From Oceanisphaera arctica (lineage in GTDB: Bacteria; Pseudomonadota; Gammaproteobacteria; Enterobacterales; Aeromonadaceae), in the NCBI RefSeq assembly GCF_002936955.1, contig NZ_MPZM01000018.1:1-52554 (forward strand): a stretch of 52,554 nucleotides of DNA. Direction: 5' to 3'. Shown piece by piece: positions 15,408 to 25,139 of this stretch; position 1 is the first letter of the stretch, and each line of letters starts with the position of its first letter. The position numbers were made by a program, and so were the translations under genes. The notes beneath the pieces are model-generated. The model was not told the DNA's origin. It made no database searches and saw nothing but the letters and a program-made list of their open reading frames with translations.

Positions 15408-18400
15408 TCAGCTGTCTACCACCAGAGTCTGTTCAACCAGCATGGCGTTGATGAGGTCCGCACTGCTGGCCGCCCCGTACAGATCCAGCAGATCGACGTT
15501 TTCAAAACGGATTTGCTGGCTATCACCGCCACCGCCGCTCGGGGATACCTGCAGTAGGGTATCGCCGTTATCCATGCTAAATGTCAGATAATCGGAAATA
15601 CTCCCGGATTCCTCACCGACCAGCAATGCCTTGAGATCGAGGATATCGATGCCTTTTGTAAAGTCCTTGATGATATTGACCGAACCGGCATCGGCCTCGG
15701 TAAAGCGGAAGGTATCGATCCCACTGCCACCGGTCAGAATGTTATCGCCCAGGCCGCCATTCAACACATCATTGCCTCCCCCGCCATTCAGGGTGTCGTT
15801 GCCTGCACCGCCCAGCAATACTTCATCGGCATCGGTGCCTGACAACGTAAAGCCCGATGCTTCCTTTCCGCTTCCCTCTATGGTGATATCGAATGCGGTA
15901 CTGACCATATCGCCATCGCCATCGGCGGCATCGATACTGAAGCTGAGGTTGACATCATCAGGGAAGATTTCTTCGTATACGGTGATATCCAGCAGACGGT
16001 AATCACCTACTGACGACCCAAGCTGCAATTCATCAAAGCCGCTGGCTTCTATCGCCTCGGCAGACCCATGTGTATAGGTCATCGTCGAGCCGGCGACAGG
16101 ATCCAGAATATTGAAAACCACCTTATCACCTTCGCCGGTACCGGCAGGAGGCGTCCAGGTCCCCGCCGAGACCAACAGCCCTGAACTGAATACCGCCCAG
16201 GTCAGTATATCGATGCTAGTGCTTTTGTTACTTAGCTTGTTAAGGGTAAAACTCGTGTTTGAAATATCCGAGCTAAACGCCACCTTCATCACATCGCTGC
16301 CATTGATGCGATTATCGTCTATGCCCATGCCGTTGTTGGATGAGTTGATCCCCTTTTCACCAGGACTTGGATGCAGCTCGGTGAAGGTTGCAGTAATACC
16401 GTTGATCGAGAGATCCAGGCTGGTGACCGGCCCGCCGGGGGTGAGCCCGGTCAAGGCCTTGGTTACCGCAATGACGGGGTCGGGATTGACCAGCTCGAAG
16501 TCATAGTTGCCATCCGGATGCAGGGTCAGAATAAAATAGATGTCCCCGCTGCCATCATTCAAGCTTGCGGTCAGCACCGAGGAACCGTCCGGATTGCTGA
16601 CGGTTTTGTAAATCAATGCATCGCTGGGGGGCGTGCCAGACAACGTCTGTGAACCCAGTCCATCTGCACCGAAGGCAATGTCAACCATACCACTCAGGGT
16701 ACCGGCGAAATTACCCATGACACCGTTCTGCACCACATTGACGACGGGTATGTCATCCACGATATTGATATCCAGCGAGGCGATATCGGTGGCGCCCTGA
16801 GTGTCACTGATAAACACCTGATAGTGTTCGCTCAGGCTGTCCTTGCCGGCACTATTATGCAACAGGGTGTTATCTTTCAGGGTATAGCTATAGCTGAAGG
16901 TCCTGCTAAGTTCGTCATATCCGGTGATCACCAGCAGGCGTCCCGCATCATCGACAATCACGACCTCTCCGTCACCGTTGCCCTTATAGGCGCCGTTCTG
17001 CAGGACCTTGACACCAGCTATCGTCAGATCCTTGACGGTTCCTTCCGCTTCATAACTGAATACCCCGGTTTTTACCAGTTGGTTCGGCTGGGGATCCGTC
17101 CCCAGAGGAAGATGCTGTTCATACAGGGTCTGCTCCCCTCCCGCTACATCCAGCCCCAGCAATCTGATGCTGGTATCTCCATCTATGATGGTGATCTCCA
17201 GCCTGGCAGCGCTGGTATCACCATCGCTGTCCACCATGTTATAGAAAAAGCTTTCCGTGGTGTCATTATCCACATTACCGGGGCCACTGTAACTGAAGCT
17301 GCCATCGCGGCCTATGGTCAGAATACCGCCAAGTTCGGTCAGGATATCGACCATGCCGGACTCGGGAACTGTGTAGGTAACAAGGAAAGTCCCATCGCCT
17401 CGATCGCTGACGGTGATACCTTCCTGATTCTCATAGGCAGAGGCATCGGAGACCAGAATGGCAACAGATATCACCCCACCCAGGCCATCCGCGCCGGCCA
17501 CATCATTGAGCAATACATTACCGGTAAGCAAGGTGGGATTGGGCACCGTACCTTGCAGGGCATCGTCCAGTTCTTCAGGATCCATGATGATCAGCGTGGT
17601 ATCGGTGCTGTTACCGACTTTATTGAGCTCGGCAACGGCAGATTCGGGGATACTGATACCCACGGCGATAACATCGATACCATTGTCGTCGACAAACGCT
17701 TGCCAACCGTCTGGGGCCGTACCGGCATTCGGGTAGCCATCGGACAGGAAATAGACCTTGTGCTCATAATCCGGCAAGCTGTTGAGTTGCTCGCCCAGGA
17801 TAGTCTGTGCATCTCCCAACGGATCGGTGTAATTGGTCGTGCCGTTGGCGGTCAGCGAGTTGATATGGGCAATGGCTTCCTCGACCGACAGGTTATCCGC
17901 ACTGTTTTTTACCCTGGAGCCGAAATCAATCACACTGATATTCAGATTATCGCCAATTTTCTGATAACTGTTGATCAGATTGATCAGGGCTTCCTTGGCC
18001 AGCTCAAGTCGGTTCGGGGAGCCAGCGACACCGGTATCTCCCGGAACACCGGGGCCATCGATGATCCACCCCATGCTGCCCGAGGTATCGATCACCAGTA
18101 CCAGGTTATAGCTGGGCAAACCACTCTCGCTCACCTGATAACTGTCGTCCACAGCCACAGGGCCATCATCAAGCACATTGATGGTCAATCCCGCCGAAGC
18201 CTGATCACCATCGTCGTCGGTGACCCGAACATCAAACATATCCTTGAGAATGTCTTCATCGGCTATCTTGTCGGCAATGGGGTGATCGGTCGCGCCATTC
18301 AGATCGTATTGCCACCGATAAACACCATCAACCAGAGTCACCACCAAGGTGCCATACTGGCCGGCAACCGTCCCTCCCCCGGTAACATCAATCCAGTCGC

Positions 18401-19067
18401 CATTGGCCAGCCGAACCTCAATCTTCGCCAGATCGTCGGTACCTGTGTCGATATCAAAGTATCCGGTGGCCGATTCATTATTACTGGTTGCATTAGTTCC
18501 CCCGGGCAAGGCGCTTTCTTCAACAAAGGCGCCACCTTCAGGAAGCTGGGGTAAATTCCCCGGCGGGGTTAATGGCGGATCGATAATGACCACCAATTCC
18601 GGAATAGAGTCAGGCTCATCCTCCGGCAGCACCCGCAGCTGCGAGGCAAACGCCTCGGGTGCAAAACGTGTATCAAAACCCGCCTCAGAGATAACGGCAT
18701 TCCCCTCTCTGTCCACCACCACGAAGCCAGCATTACCACTGCTGCCATCGAAGGTGGCTACCCGCGCCGCATTACCTGCGGCAGGAGCACCAAAGAGTTT
18801 GGTCGGGTCGAGTCCGGCCAGAATGACCGCCTGCATGGCTTCGGCATCCACCATGGCCACATCATCGGCGGGAGGGGTAGGTGACGTATCTGCTGACGAG
18901 GCGTCAGCGTAGACAATTCGGGAGTTGCTATCGGTCAGCAGCAGGGTGCCAGGCAGCAATACCTGTCCCGCACTGACGGGTTCTACGGTACCATCCTGGC
19001 CGATGATGAAGGCTTTCCCTTGCAGACTGACGATTTTAACAGCACTGTCGATTCGAGTGGTTTCCAT
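15408..19067 (-). CDS. LapA-type RTX adhesin with retention module and VWA domain
   Basis: This 1219-residue surface adhesin begins with the LapA-type retention module (about 1-110), which plugs the outer-membrane channel. PAAG (95-98) fits the LapG cleavage motif. Acidic cadherin/VCBS-like repeats follow. A von Willebrand A domain spans about 320-510 with MIDAS DTSGS (327-331) and a distal LSDG. From about 1075 come RTX nonapeptides (GGAGNDTLNG, GGGGNDVLNG) and a type I secretion tail. Related adhesins such as LapA or BpfA are several thousand residues, so this one is short. It is read 124 bases downstream of lapD, in the same direction as its secretion and release genes. Confidence 0.9.
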   Translation of the reverse strand: METTRIDSAVKIVSLQGKAFIIGQDGTVEPVSAGQVLLPGTLLLTDSNSRIVYADASSADTSPTPPADDVAMVDAEAMQAVILAGLDPTKLFGAPAAGNAARVATFDGSSGNAGFVVVDREGNAVISEAGFDTRFAPEAFASQLRVLPEDEPDSIPELVVIIDPPLTPPGNLPQLPEGGAFVEESALPGGTNATSNNESATGYFDIDTGTDDLAKIEVRLANGDWIDVTGGGTVAGQYGTLVVTLVDGVYRWQYDLNGATDHPIADKIADEDILKDMFDVRVTDDDGDQASAGLTINVLDDGPVAVDDSYQVSESGLPSYNLVLVIDTSGSMGWIIDGPGVPGDTGVAGSPNRLELAKEALINLINSYQKIGDNLNISVIDFGSRVKNSADNLSVEEAIAHINSLTANGTTNYTDPLGDAQTILGEQLNSLPDYEHKVYFLSDGYPNAGTAPDGWQAFVDDNGIDVIAVGISIPESAVAELNKVGNSTDTTLIIMDPEELDDALQGTVPNPTLLTGNVLLNDVAGADGLGGVISVAILVSDASAYENQEGITVSDRGDGTFLVTYTVPESGMVDILTELGGILTIGRDGSFSYSGPGNVDNDTTESFFYNMVDSDGDTSAARLEITIIDGDTSIRLLGLDVAGGEQTLYEQHLPLGTDPQPNQLVKTGVFSYEAEGTVKDLTIAGVKVLQNGAYKGNGDGEVVIVDDAGRLLVITGYDELSRTFSYSYTLKDNTLLHNSAGKDSLSEHYQVFISDTQGATDIASLDINIVDDIPVVNVVQNGVMGNFAGTLSGMVDIAFGADGLGSQTLSGTPPSDALIYKTVSNPDGSSVLTASLNDGSGDIYFILTLHPDGNYDFELVNPDPVIAVTKALTGLTPGGPVTSLDLSINGITATFTELHPSPGEKGINSSNNGMGIDDNRINGSDVMKVAFSSDISNTSFTLNKLSNKSTSIDILTWAVFSSGLLVSAGTWTPPAGTGEGDKVVFNILDPVAGSTMTYTHGSAEAIEASGFDELQLGSSVGDYRLLDITVYEEIFPDDVNLSFSIDAADGDGDMVSTAFDITIEGSGKEASGFTLSGTDADEVLLGGAGNDTLNGGGGNDVLNGGLGDNILTGGSGIDTFRFTEADAGSVNIIKDFTKGIDILDLKALLVGEESGSISDYLTFSMDNGDTLLQVSPSGGGGDSQQIRFENVDLLDLYGAASSADLINAMLVEQTLVVDS

Positions 19068-19191
19068 GTCTTTGTATCCCTATTCGCCTTTTATTACCTT
19101 AAGGCTAGGGCCGAAAATCACTTAGATCCTGCTCAATATATAGGCAGCTAGCCGAAGGCCAGCCACCTGTTACATCGAAAAAATAGAACGA

Positions 19192-21102
19192 TTAATCGAG
19201 TCGTCTGGGCGGACTGACAAAGCCCTGATAGGCATCCACATGCAGCGTTTTGAGAATATCGACCTGCCTGTCCGTTTCCACTCGAGTAGCGATGGTTACT
19301 GCGCCCATGTTATGCGCCGCGCGGCATACCGCCGCCAGAAAGGCATCGTCGTAACCCGGTTGTGCCACCTGGCTGGTGTAACCGTGATCCAGCTTGACGT
19401 AGTGAGGAGCCAGCCCTCCAATCTGGGTCAATAAATCGAAATGTCGACCGAAATGATCTATGCCCCAAGCCACCTTCAGGGAGGTCAGAGGCGCCGTCAG
19501 TGATTGCTTGCCAAAAGCAAAGGCACTTTCAGGCACGTCCAGAAACAGTCGGGAGCACACGCCGGTATGCCGGTCGAGTAGCAGGCTGAGTTCATGCCAG
19601 AATCCAGCCTGGTGGCAACTGTTCGAGGCAAGGTTCACCGCCAGTCGCAGTTCCGGCCGCTCCGTCAACAGCCTCAGCGCCCGCTGCACTATATGCAGGT
19701 CCAGTTTCACTCCCATATTGAACTGCTCTGCAACCGGCAGAAAATGGCCGGCACTGTGGATAGCACCGTCGTGGCGAATGCCGATATACAGCTCTTCATG
19801 ATGCAGCTGCCCCTTGAAATCCAGCACCGACTGACTGCTCAACTCGAAGCGGTCTTCTGCCAACGCCTCTTCCAGTATCTTCTTCCAGGCCAACCGGCCT
19901 ATCTTGTCTGCTTCCTGATGGTATTCGATCACCACGGCACCGGCTTCGTTCATGCGCGCCTTGTTCAAGGCATTATCGGCACTGGTCAGCAACAGACCGA
20001 TATCGTCACCGGACTGCACCAAGACCCCTCCCACCACCGAGATATCCCGGCCATTCACCGGATCGATCACCAGATCGGCAATCAGGCGATTAATCTCGTC
20101 GCCCAGCAGTGCAAGCCGTTCGGCATCGGACTCCGGCACCAGCAGGGCATACTCGTAAGCGGAAATACGCGCCAGTGCATATTCGCCGAAGCGCCGGCAA
20201 AGCCGGCGCAGATGATCGGCAATGGCTCTCACCATCTGATCCCGGGCATCAAAGCCTTCATCCTGATATAGCTGCTCCAGCATATCGACCGCTATCAGCA
20301 AAACGGCGCCACCGGTACCATCGCCGATCCAGGACTGGCTCCGTGACACAAAATAGGCCCTGTTACCCAGTCCCGAAGTCTCATCCAGAAACGCCTTGTA
20401 TCGAAGACGCTCCGCCTCATCGGCCTGCTCTCTGAACTGGACTTCCAGCTTGCCGGCCATGTTGTTGATGGCCGAGACCACTTCTCTGAGCTCGCGGGTG
20501 CCCGGCAGGGGGATTACCTTGCCAAAGTGATGCAGTTCAATTTCCCGCGCCTGAATTTCAATATCGTGCAACGGCTTCAGCAAATAACGCAATGCCAGTA
20601 TCAGCAACCCCCACACCAGCAGAAAACAGACCACAAACCAGGCCGCCAGCCGGCTCATGCCCAGCCAGAGTTCGTGATACGCCTGCCCCGGATGCCCTTC
20701 AACATACAGTTTCCCCAGCTGTAACCAGCCAGAGGTCAGCACCGCTTCGTGCCGGGCACCGTCAAAGAGTCCCAGATCAACAAACCAGTCCGGCACGTCC
20801 CGGGGCTGAGCCTGATGTTCGCGGGTAATCTGCTGGCCGGCCGCCAGCAAGTCGAGTTGCACCTTACGATAAAAGCCCCCATCGAATACCGCATTGATCA
20901 CCGACTCGGCGCCCAGGGTATCGCTGGTTTCCAAATAAGGTGTTAACGCCAACCCCAGCGAAGTGACGGTATTGATCACCGTGGTTTCCTGCTGTTGCGC
21001 CAGATAGCTTCGGGTTGAACTGAACTGCACCGAATAGGCCGTCATAAACAACAGGGCAAAGAGCAACAGCATGGTCACCAGAAGTTGCCGGTATAGAGTC
21101 AT
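19192..21102 (-). CDS. lapD: LapD-like degenerate GGDEF-EAL c-di-GMP receptor
   Basis: LapD senses cytoplasmic c-di-GMP and, when bound, holds LapG in the periplasm so that the adhesin is kept. The 636-residue protein has TM1 (7-27), a periplasmic LapD/MoxY-type domain with the LapG-docking tryptophan in SGWLQLGKLYV (Trp126), and TM2 (about 152-172). A HAMP linker, a GGDEF domain and an EAL domain follow. Both catalytic motifs are lost: SAYEY (314-318) replaces GGDEF, and EELYI (436-440) stands where EAL should be. That marks it as a receptor rather than an enzyme. It starts two bases after the lapG stop. Confidence 0.93.
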   Translation of the reverse strand: MTLYRQLLVTMLLLFALLFMTAYSVQFSSTRSYLAQQQETTVINTVTSLGLALTPYLETSDTLGAESVINAVFDGGFYRKVQLDLLAAGQQITREHQAQPRDVPDWFVDLGLFDGARHEAVLTSGWLQLGKLYVEGHPGQAYHELWLGMSRLAAWFVVCFLLVWGLLILALRYLLKPLHDIEIQAREIELHHFGKVIPLPGTRELREVVSAINNMAGKLEVQFREQADEAERLRYKAFLDETSGLGNRAYFVSRSQSWIGDGTGGAVLLIAVDMLEQLYQDEGFDARDQMVRAIADHLRRLCRRFGEYALARISAYEYALLVPESDAERLALLGDEINRLIADLVIDPVNGRDISVVGGVLVQSGDDIGLLLTSADNALNKARMNEAGAVVIEYHQEADKIGRLAWKKILEEALAEDRFELSSQSVLDFKGQLHHEELYIGIRHDGAIHSAGHFLPVAEQFNMGVKLDLHIVQRALRLLTERPELRLAVNLASNSCHQAGFWHELSLLLDRHTGVCSRLFLDVPESAFAFGKQSLTAPLTSLKVAWGIDHFGRHFDLLTQIGGLAPHYVKLDHGYTSQVAQPGYDDAFLAAVCRAAHNMGAVTIATRVETDRQVDILKTLHVDAYQGFVSPPRRLD

Positions 21103-21104
21103 AG

Positions 21105-21791
21105 TTAGCCGTCCAAATTCATGCTGGGCCGCTGCAGTCGCTTGACATCGACACGGCCACGTAAATCATTCCAAAGAGACAGTCGTGATGCCTTGCCAGC
21201 CAGCTCGCCCTGACCTCGCTCACGCATCAGCCACAGATGTTGACCGTTAAAACTGTAAATAGGCTCAAGATCGCCGCGTTCCGTTGCCCGCCGAATGGTG
21301 CCGTCTAGATTATCCAGGATCAAAGGCACCGCGGACGCCGTCGGATAATAGGCAACCACCATATGAAACTGATTCAGTTCCAGCGCCTTGACGTACACCA
21401 GCCGCAGCTTGTCATCGTCAATGCCCAGCTCCCGCAACGAGAAATACTTGGCTACACTAAAGTCTTCACAATCACCGCCTCCCGCACCTAAAAATTCCAG
21501 TGGGGTCGCCCAGTAGTCGTTTTTGCCCCACAACTTGATATCGTCGATAAAATGCAGACGATTGAAGAAGATGTTGACCCGAGACAGGGTTTCTCTGTCG
21601 CTCCAGTCTGTAACCTGCCCCTCACGTACCAGTTGTCGCCAGCCACGAAGACGGTTCGCGGCCTTGTCACCATAAAACCGGTGTACCGCCTCGGCCATGT
21701 TTTCATCTTCATCCAGTAACGACTGGGCTGGCGCGCCAAGCACTATGCTCAGCACCGCCAGCCCACAGAGCCGGTGTAAAAATCGACCCAT
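21105..21791 (-). CDS. lapG: LapG-like periplasmic cysteine protease
   Basis: LapG (BTLCP family, transglutaminase-like) cuts the N-terminus of LapA adhesins when LapD releases it, detaching the cell from the surface. The 228-residue protein has a signal peptide (VLSIVLGAPAQS) and a catalytic triad at expected positions: Cys108 in GGGDCEDF, His143 in NQFHMVVAYY and Asp160 in LILDNLDG. The acidic residues near the N-terminal part could bind the required calcium. Its ATG overlaps the stop of the OmpA-like gene (TAATG). lapD follows, and the likely target site PAAG is in the adhesin. Confidence 0.94.
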   Translation of the reverse strand: MGRFLHRLCGLAVLSIVLGAPAQSLLDEDENMAEAVHRFYGDKAANRLRGWRQLVREGQVTDWSDRETLSRVNIFFNRLHFIDDIKLWGKNDYWATPLEFLGAGGGDCEDFSVAKYFSLRELGIDDDKLRLVYVKALELNQFHMVVAYYPTASAVPLILDNLDGTIRRATERGDLEPIYSFNGQHLWLMRERGQGELAGKASRLSLWNDLRGRVDVKRLQRPSMNLDG

Positions 21792-22393
21792 TATTTGTCG
21801 GAGTTTTCAACGCTATAGACATTCCAGCGCATTCTGGCTCCTTCCTTCATACTGGTCAGCGCTCCCACCACCCGTCGATTGGCGGCGGCAGATTGTTCAT
21901 CTTCGCCCATCAGCAAGGGGGCGCTCTCACCATAACCGATGATCTCCAGGTGATTACCCTCAACCCCGGCTTTCATCAGGGCACGCCGCGCCGCTTCGGC
22001 CCGACGCTTGGACAGGGCCAGGTTATACTCGTCGCTGCCTACCTTGCTCGCATGCCCTTCCAGCAATAACTTAAGGTCGGGGTTTTGCTTCATGAAGGTC
22101 GCCATCTGGTTGATTTCATCCCGGTATTTGGGCGTGATCTCCGAGCGGTCGTGGGCAAACAGGATAATGATATCCTGCTGCAGCGCCTTATAGGCACTAC
22201 CGCCACAGCCGCCGTTATCCACCTCCGAATTCGTGACCGAATCCAGACAGTTGTCCCTTGCGGTAATAACACCATCCCGATCGAGATCGCTCAGATCATA
22301 AGCCGCCACCGTTTCTCGCTCCGGCTCGGTCGTCAGGCTGGAACAGGCGGCCAACGGGAGTGTAAGAGCCAATAGAATCCATACTTTCATCAT
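21791..22393 (-). CDS. OmpA-family outer-membrane lipoprotein
   Basis: This 200-residue protein starts with a lipoprotein signal (LPLAAC, lipidated Cys17). A calcium-binding thrombospondin type 3-like segment (SDLDRDGVITARDNC, about 34-48) comes next, followed by an OmpA peptidoglycan-binding domain (about 70-185, containing LLLEGHASKVGSDEYNLALS and RRVVGAL). It would anchor the outer membrane or the secretion channel to peptidoglycan. The gene is linked within 25 bases to the TolC-like gene and overlaps lapG, so it is part of the Lap operon. OmpA-like genes recur in similar loci of Shewanella and Vibrio. Either of two tandem ATGs may be used. Confidence 0.88.
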   Translation of the reverse strand: MMKVWILLALTLPLAACSSLTTEPERETVAAYDLSDLDRDGVITARDNCLDSVTNSEVDNGGCGGSAYKALQQDIIILFAHDRSEITPKYRDEINQMATFMKQNPDLKLLLEGHASKVGSDEYNLALSKRRAEAARRALMKAGVEGNHLEIIGYGESAPLLMGEDEQSAAANRRVVGALTSMKEGARMRWNVYSVENSDK

Positions 22394-22418
22394 CTCTCTC
22401 CTTTTTATTTTTTAGCTT

Positions 22419-23732
22419 TTAGCTTTTGGCCTGCCACTGTTCCGGCTGAGTGAACCGCAGCGCCTCAAGCAGCTGCCCGGACGCATTCATGATGCGATAC
22501 TCCGCCAGTAACTGATCGTACTCGGTGTCGATGTAGGAACGTCGGGCCTCGAACAACTCGTTTTCGGTGTTCAGGACGTCCAGCAGGGTCCGGCTGCCCA
22601 GTGAAAACTGCTTCTTATAGGCATCGACGGTATTGAAGCTGGCTTCCACATGTTTACGCAGAAAGTTTTTCTGCCGGCCAAGCGATTCATACGCAGCCCA
22701 AGCCAGGCGCATACCTTCTTCAACCTGACGATGTGCGTTCATGTGAATATCCTTGGCCTGCATCTCCAGTGCCGAGGTCGAGCGACTGCGTGCCACATCG
22801 GCACCGCCGTTAAACAGGTTGTAACGCATACGTACCATGGCGGTGAAGTCGTTATTATGACCACGAACACCGTCAATATCGTCATTCCAGCCGCTGTCCA
22901 GCTCCAGATTCACCTTGGGATAAAAACCGGATTTGGCGTCTTCATGCTGATAACGTGCCGCGTCCACATCAAGCGAGGCAGATGCCAGCGTTGGATGTTT
23001 TTCCTTGGCAATCACCAGCGCTTCATCCAGCGTGGGCGGAATGAAATTGGCATCCGTTTTGGGCTGGCGCAAATCACCCGGCATGTCATTCACTAGCGAG
23101 ATAAACTGGCTTTGCGCATCCCGCAGATTGTTTTCGGCAGCCGTCATATTGGAATAGGCCCGCGCCACCCGCCCCTGAATCTGGGTAAAGTCGGCGGTAG
23201 AGCCCACTCCGGAATCGGTCCGGCGTTGAATATCGGATAAAATCTGTTCGTGCGTTTCCAGATTTCGGCGCGACAATTCGACAATTTCATCCTTACGTAG
23301 CACATCCAAATATACTTCCGCTACGCGCAGAGCGATATTTTCCGCATCGGAGAGCAGGGTATAACGCTGCGCATCCGCTTCGGCCTGAGTTCGGTGCACG
23401 TTGCTGGAAGTTTTGAAACCATCAAACAGTAACTGGCGCAATGAAAGGCCGGCCTCTTTGCGCGTCAGGGTCTTGTCGGCCCTGTCACTGCCGTCCCGGG
23501 TTCCCGGACTGTCGGTATATTCATAACCTATACCGGCATTGGCATCCAGGGTGGGCAAATAACCAGAAAATGCCTCATCCTGCTCGTATTGCCGGGACTG
23601 ATAAAGGTGAAACGCTTCCTTCACCTTGGGGTGGGTTATCAGAGTCTGGGTCACCGCCTCTTCCAGAGTCTGGGCCTGTACCGGCAATACCAGAGCGGCA
23701 CCGACCAGCACTGCAATCGTCGTTTTTTTCAT
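22419..23732 (-). CDS. TolC-family outer-membrane channel of type I secretion (LapE/AggA-like)
   Basis: This 437-residue protein has a signal peptide (VLVGAALVLPVQAQ) and the duplicated TolC architecture: two halves with long helices and the characteristic YLPTLDANAGIGYEY and FYPKVNLELDSGW beta-strand segments, ending in LLEALRFTQP. It would form the outer-membrane duct through which the adhesin passes and in which the retention module lodges. It follows the membrane-fusion gene by 21 bases. It is an AggA/LapE-type homologue by context; the sequence alone only shows the TolC family. Confidence 0.92.
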   Translation of the reverse strand: MKKTTIAVLVGAALVLPVQAQTLEEAVTQTLITHPKVKEAFHLYQSRQYEQDEAFSGYLPTLDANAGIGYEYTDSPGTRDGSDRADKTLTRKEAGLSLRQLLFDGFKTSSNVHRTQAEADAQRYTLLSDAENIALRVAEVYLDVLRKDEIVELSRRNLETHEQILSDIQRRTDSGVGSTADFTQIQGRVARAYSNMTAAENNLRDAQSQFISLVNDMPGDLRQPKTDANFIPPTLDEALVIAKEKHPTLASASLDVDAARYQHEDAKSGFYPKVNLELDSGWNDDIDGVRGHNNDFTAMVRMRYNLFNGGADVARSRSTSALEMQAKDIHMNAHRQVEEGMRLAWAAYESLGRQKNFLRKHVEASFNTVDAYKKQFSLGSRTLLDVLNTENELFEARRSYIDTEYDQLLAEYRIMNASGQLLEALRFTQPEQWQAKS

Positions 23733-23753
23733 TTGTATTTCTCCCTTCCAGAT

Positions 23754-25139
23754 TCAACGCTCACGCAAAGCGCTCTGCCTTGCTCTTAATATGGGTTTGA
23801 GCAGGTAATCCAGTACCGTTTTTTTACCCGTTATGATATCGACCCCGGCCTGCATACCCGGAATAATCCGGAGCGGTGCCGTTTCTTGTCCCAGAAAACT
23901 TTCACTGGTACGAATGGTCGCCAGAAAAAAAGTATTGCCTTCTTCATCCTGGATAGAGTCGGCACTGATTTTCTCCACTTCACCGACCAAGCCACCATAG
24001 ATAGTGAAATCATAGGCGGTAAACTTGACCATTGCCTCCAGTCCCGGGCGTAAAAAACCAATGTCTTTCGGCTCAATACGGGCTTCTACCAACAAAGTAT
24101 CTTCCAACGGCACTATTTCGACCAGATCTACCCCCGGCTGCACTATGCCACCCACTGTATTTACATTAAGGGTTTTGATGGTGCCTTTGACCGGTGAGGT
24201 CACCGAGGTTCGCCGCACCCTGTCCTGCAGGCCAACCTCTCCCTGCTGCAACTGAGCCAGCCGGTTACGCCGCTCGTTCAGCTCTTTCTGAGCTTCGGAA
24301 CGGAAGGTCAGGGCCACCTCCTTGCGCTTGAAGATGTTTTCCCGCAGGGAGGCGTCAAGCTTGGGCAACAGCAACCGGGTCGACTCCAGCTCCCCCTGCA
24401 TCTCGTTCAGCTGCCGTTCTAGGCGCAGAATTTCAACCTGGGGCACTATGCCTTCCCGGGCCAGCGGACGGCTCATGTTCACTTCACGTGCGGCCAGCGA
24501 GACCCCCCGCTGCAGCGTACGCACCTTGGCATTGGTCTCGATGACTTCCTGCTCGCGCTGCTCTATCTGATTGCCGAAAATGGACAGCTGGTTTTTAACG
24601 AACCCCAGCCGTTCGCTGAACAGGGATCGCTGAAACTCGGGCTGCCCCGGATATTGCTCGCGAAAATCATCGGGAAACTCCAGGTCGACTTTTTCAACCT
24701 TTACCTGAGCCCGCCAGGCCAGACCCGGGTCTTCAAGAATATGAATCGAGTTTATCTCTGCCTTTAACCGCCGCACATCGCCCTGTAATGCCGCAATTTC
24801 CTGTTCCCTCTCCCGCAAATCCGATAAAAAACGGGTGTCATCGATCAGCAGCAACACCTGTCCCTTTTCAACCTGCTGCCCTTCACGGATATAAAGTTCC
24901 CGGACTATGCCCCCCTCCAGGTTGGACACCACCTGGATCTGGCTGGAAGGGATAACCTTGCCCATGCCAGAGGTGACTTCTTCCAGCTCGGCAAAATACG
25001 CCCATATCAAAGCCACCGTCACGAACAGCAGCATGCTCCACAGCAGGGCCTTGCCCGCTCTGGGGGTATTCAACAACACGGCGGCGGCGATGTCATTGGT
25101 ATAATCGAGCAACTCTGGCGGCAATGTTTTTTTACCCAT
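23754..25139 (-). CDS. HlyD-family membrane-fusion protein (LapC-like)
   Basis: This 461-residue adaptor of a type I secretion system has one transmembrane helix (about 32-52, LLWSMLLFVTVALIWAYFAE). It then has a lipoyl half-motif (EGGIVRELYIREGQQVEKGQVL), a long periplasmic coiled coil (about 100-290), a second lipoyl half (TSPVKGTIKTLNVNTVGG) and the HlyD C-terminal beta domain with IIPGMQAGVDIITGKKTVLDYLLKP. It bridges the ABC protein and the TolC-like channel. Its start overlaps the end of the ABC gene by eight bases, so translation is coupled. Confidence 0.94.
   Translation of the reverse strand: MGKKTLPPELLDYTNDIAAAVLLNTPRAGKALLWSMLLFVTVALIWAYFAELEEVTSGMGKVIPSSQIQVVSNLEGGIVRELYIREGQQVEKGQVLLLIDDTRFLSDLREREQEIAALQGDVRRLKAEINSIHILEDPGLAWRAQVKVEKVDLEFPDDFREQYPGQPEFQRSLFSERLGFVKNQLSIFGNQIEQREQEVIETNAKVRTLQRGVSLAAREVNMSRPLAREGIVPQVEILRLERQLNEMQGELESTRLLLPKLDASLRENIFKRKEVALTFRSEAQKELNERRNRLAQLQQGEVGLQDRVRRTSVTSPVKGTIKTLNVNTVGGIVQPGVDLVEIVPLEDTLLVEARIEPKDIGFLRPGLEAMVKFTAYDFTIYGGLVGEVEKISADSIQDEEGNTFFLATIRTSESFLGQETAPLRIIPGMQAGVDIITGKKTVLDYLLKPILRARQSALRER

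Noticed and set aside
15750-15850. Tandem units that might look like a CRISPR array
   Set aside because: They encode RTX nonapeptides (GGxGxDxLx) in the adhesin reading frame.
16824-18554. A 576-codon open frame opposite the adhesin gene
   Set aside because: Antisense shadow of the repeat-rich adhesin; the adhesin has clear domains on the other strand.
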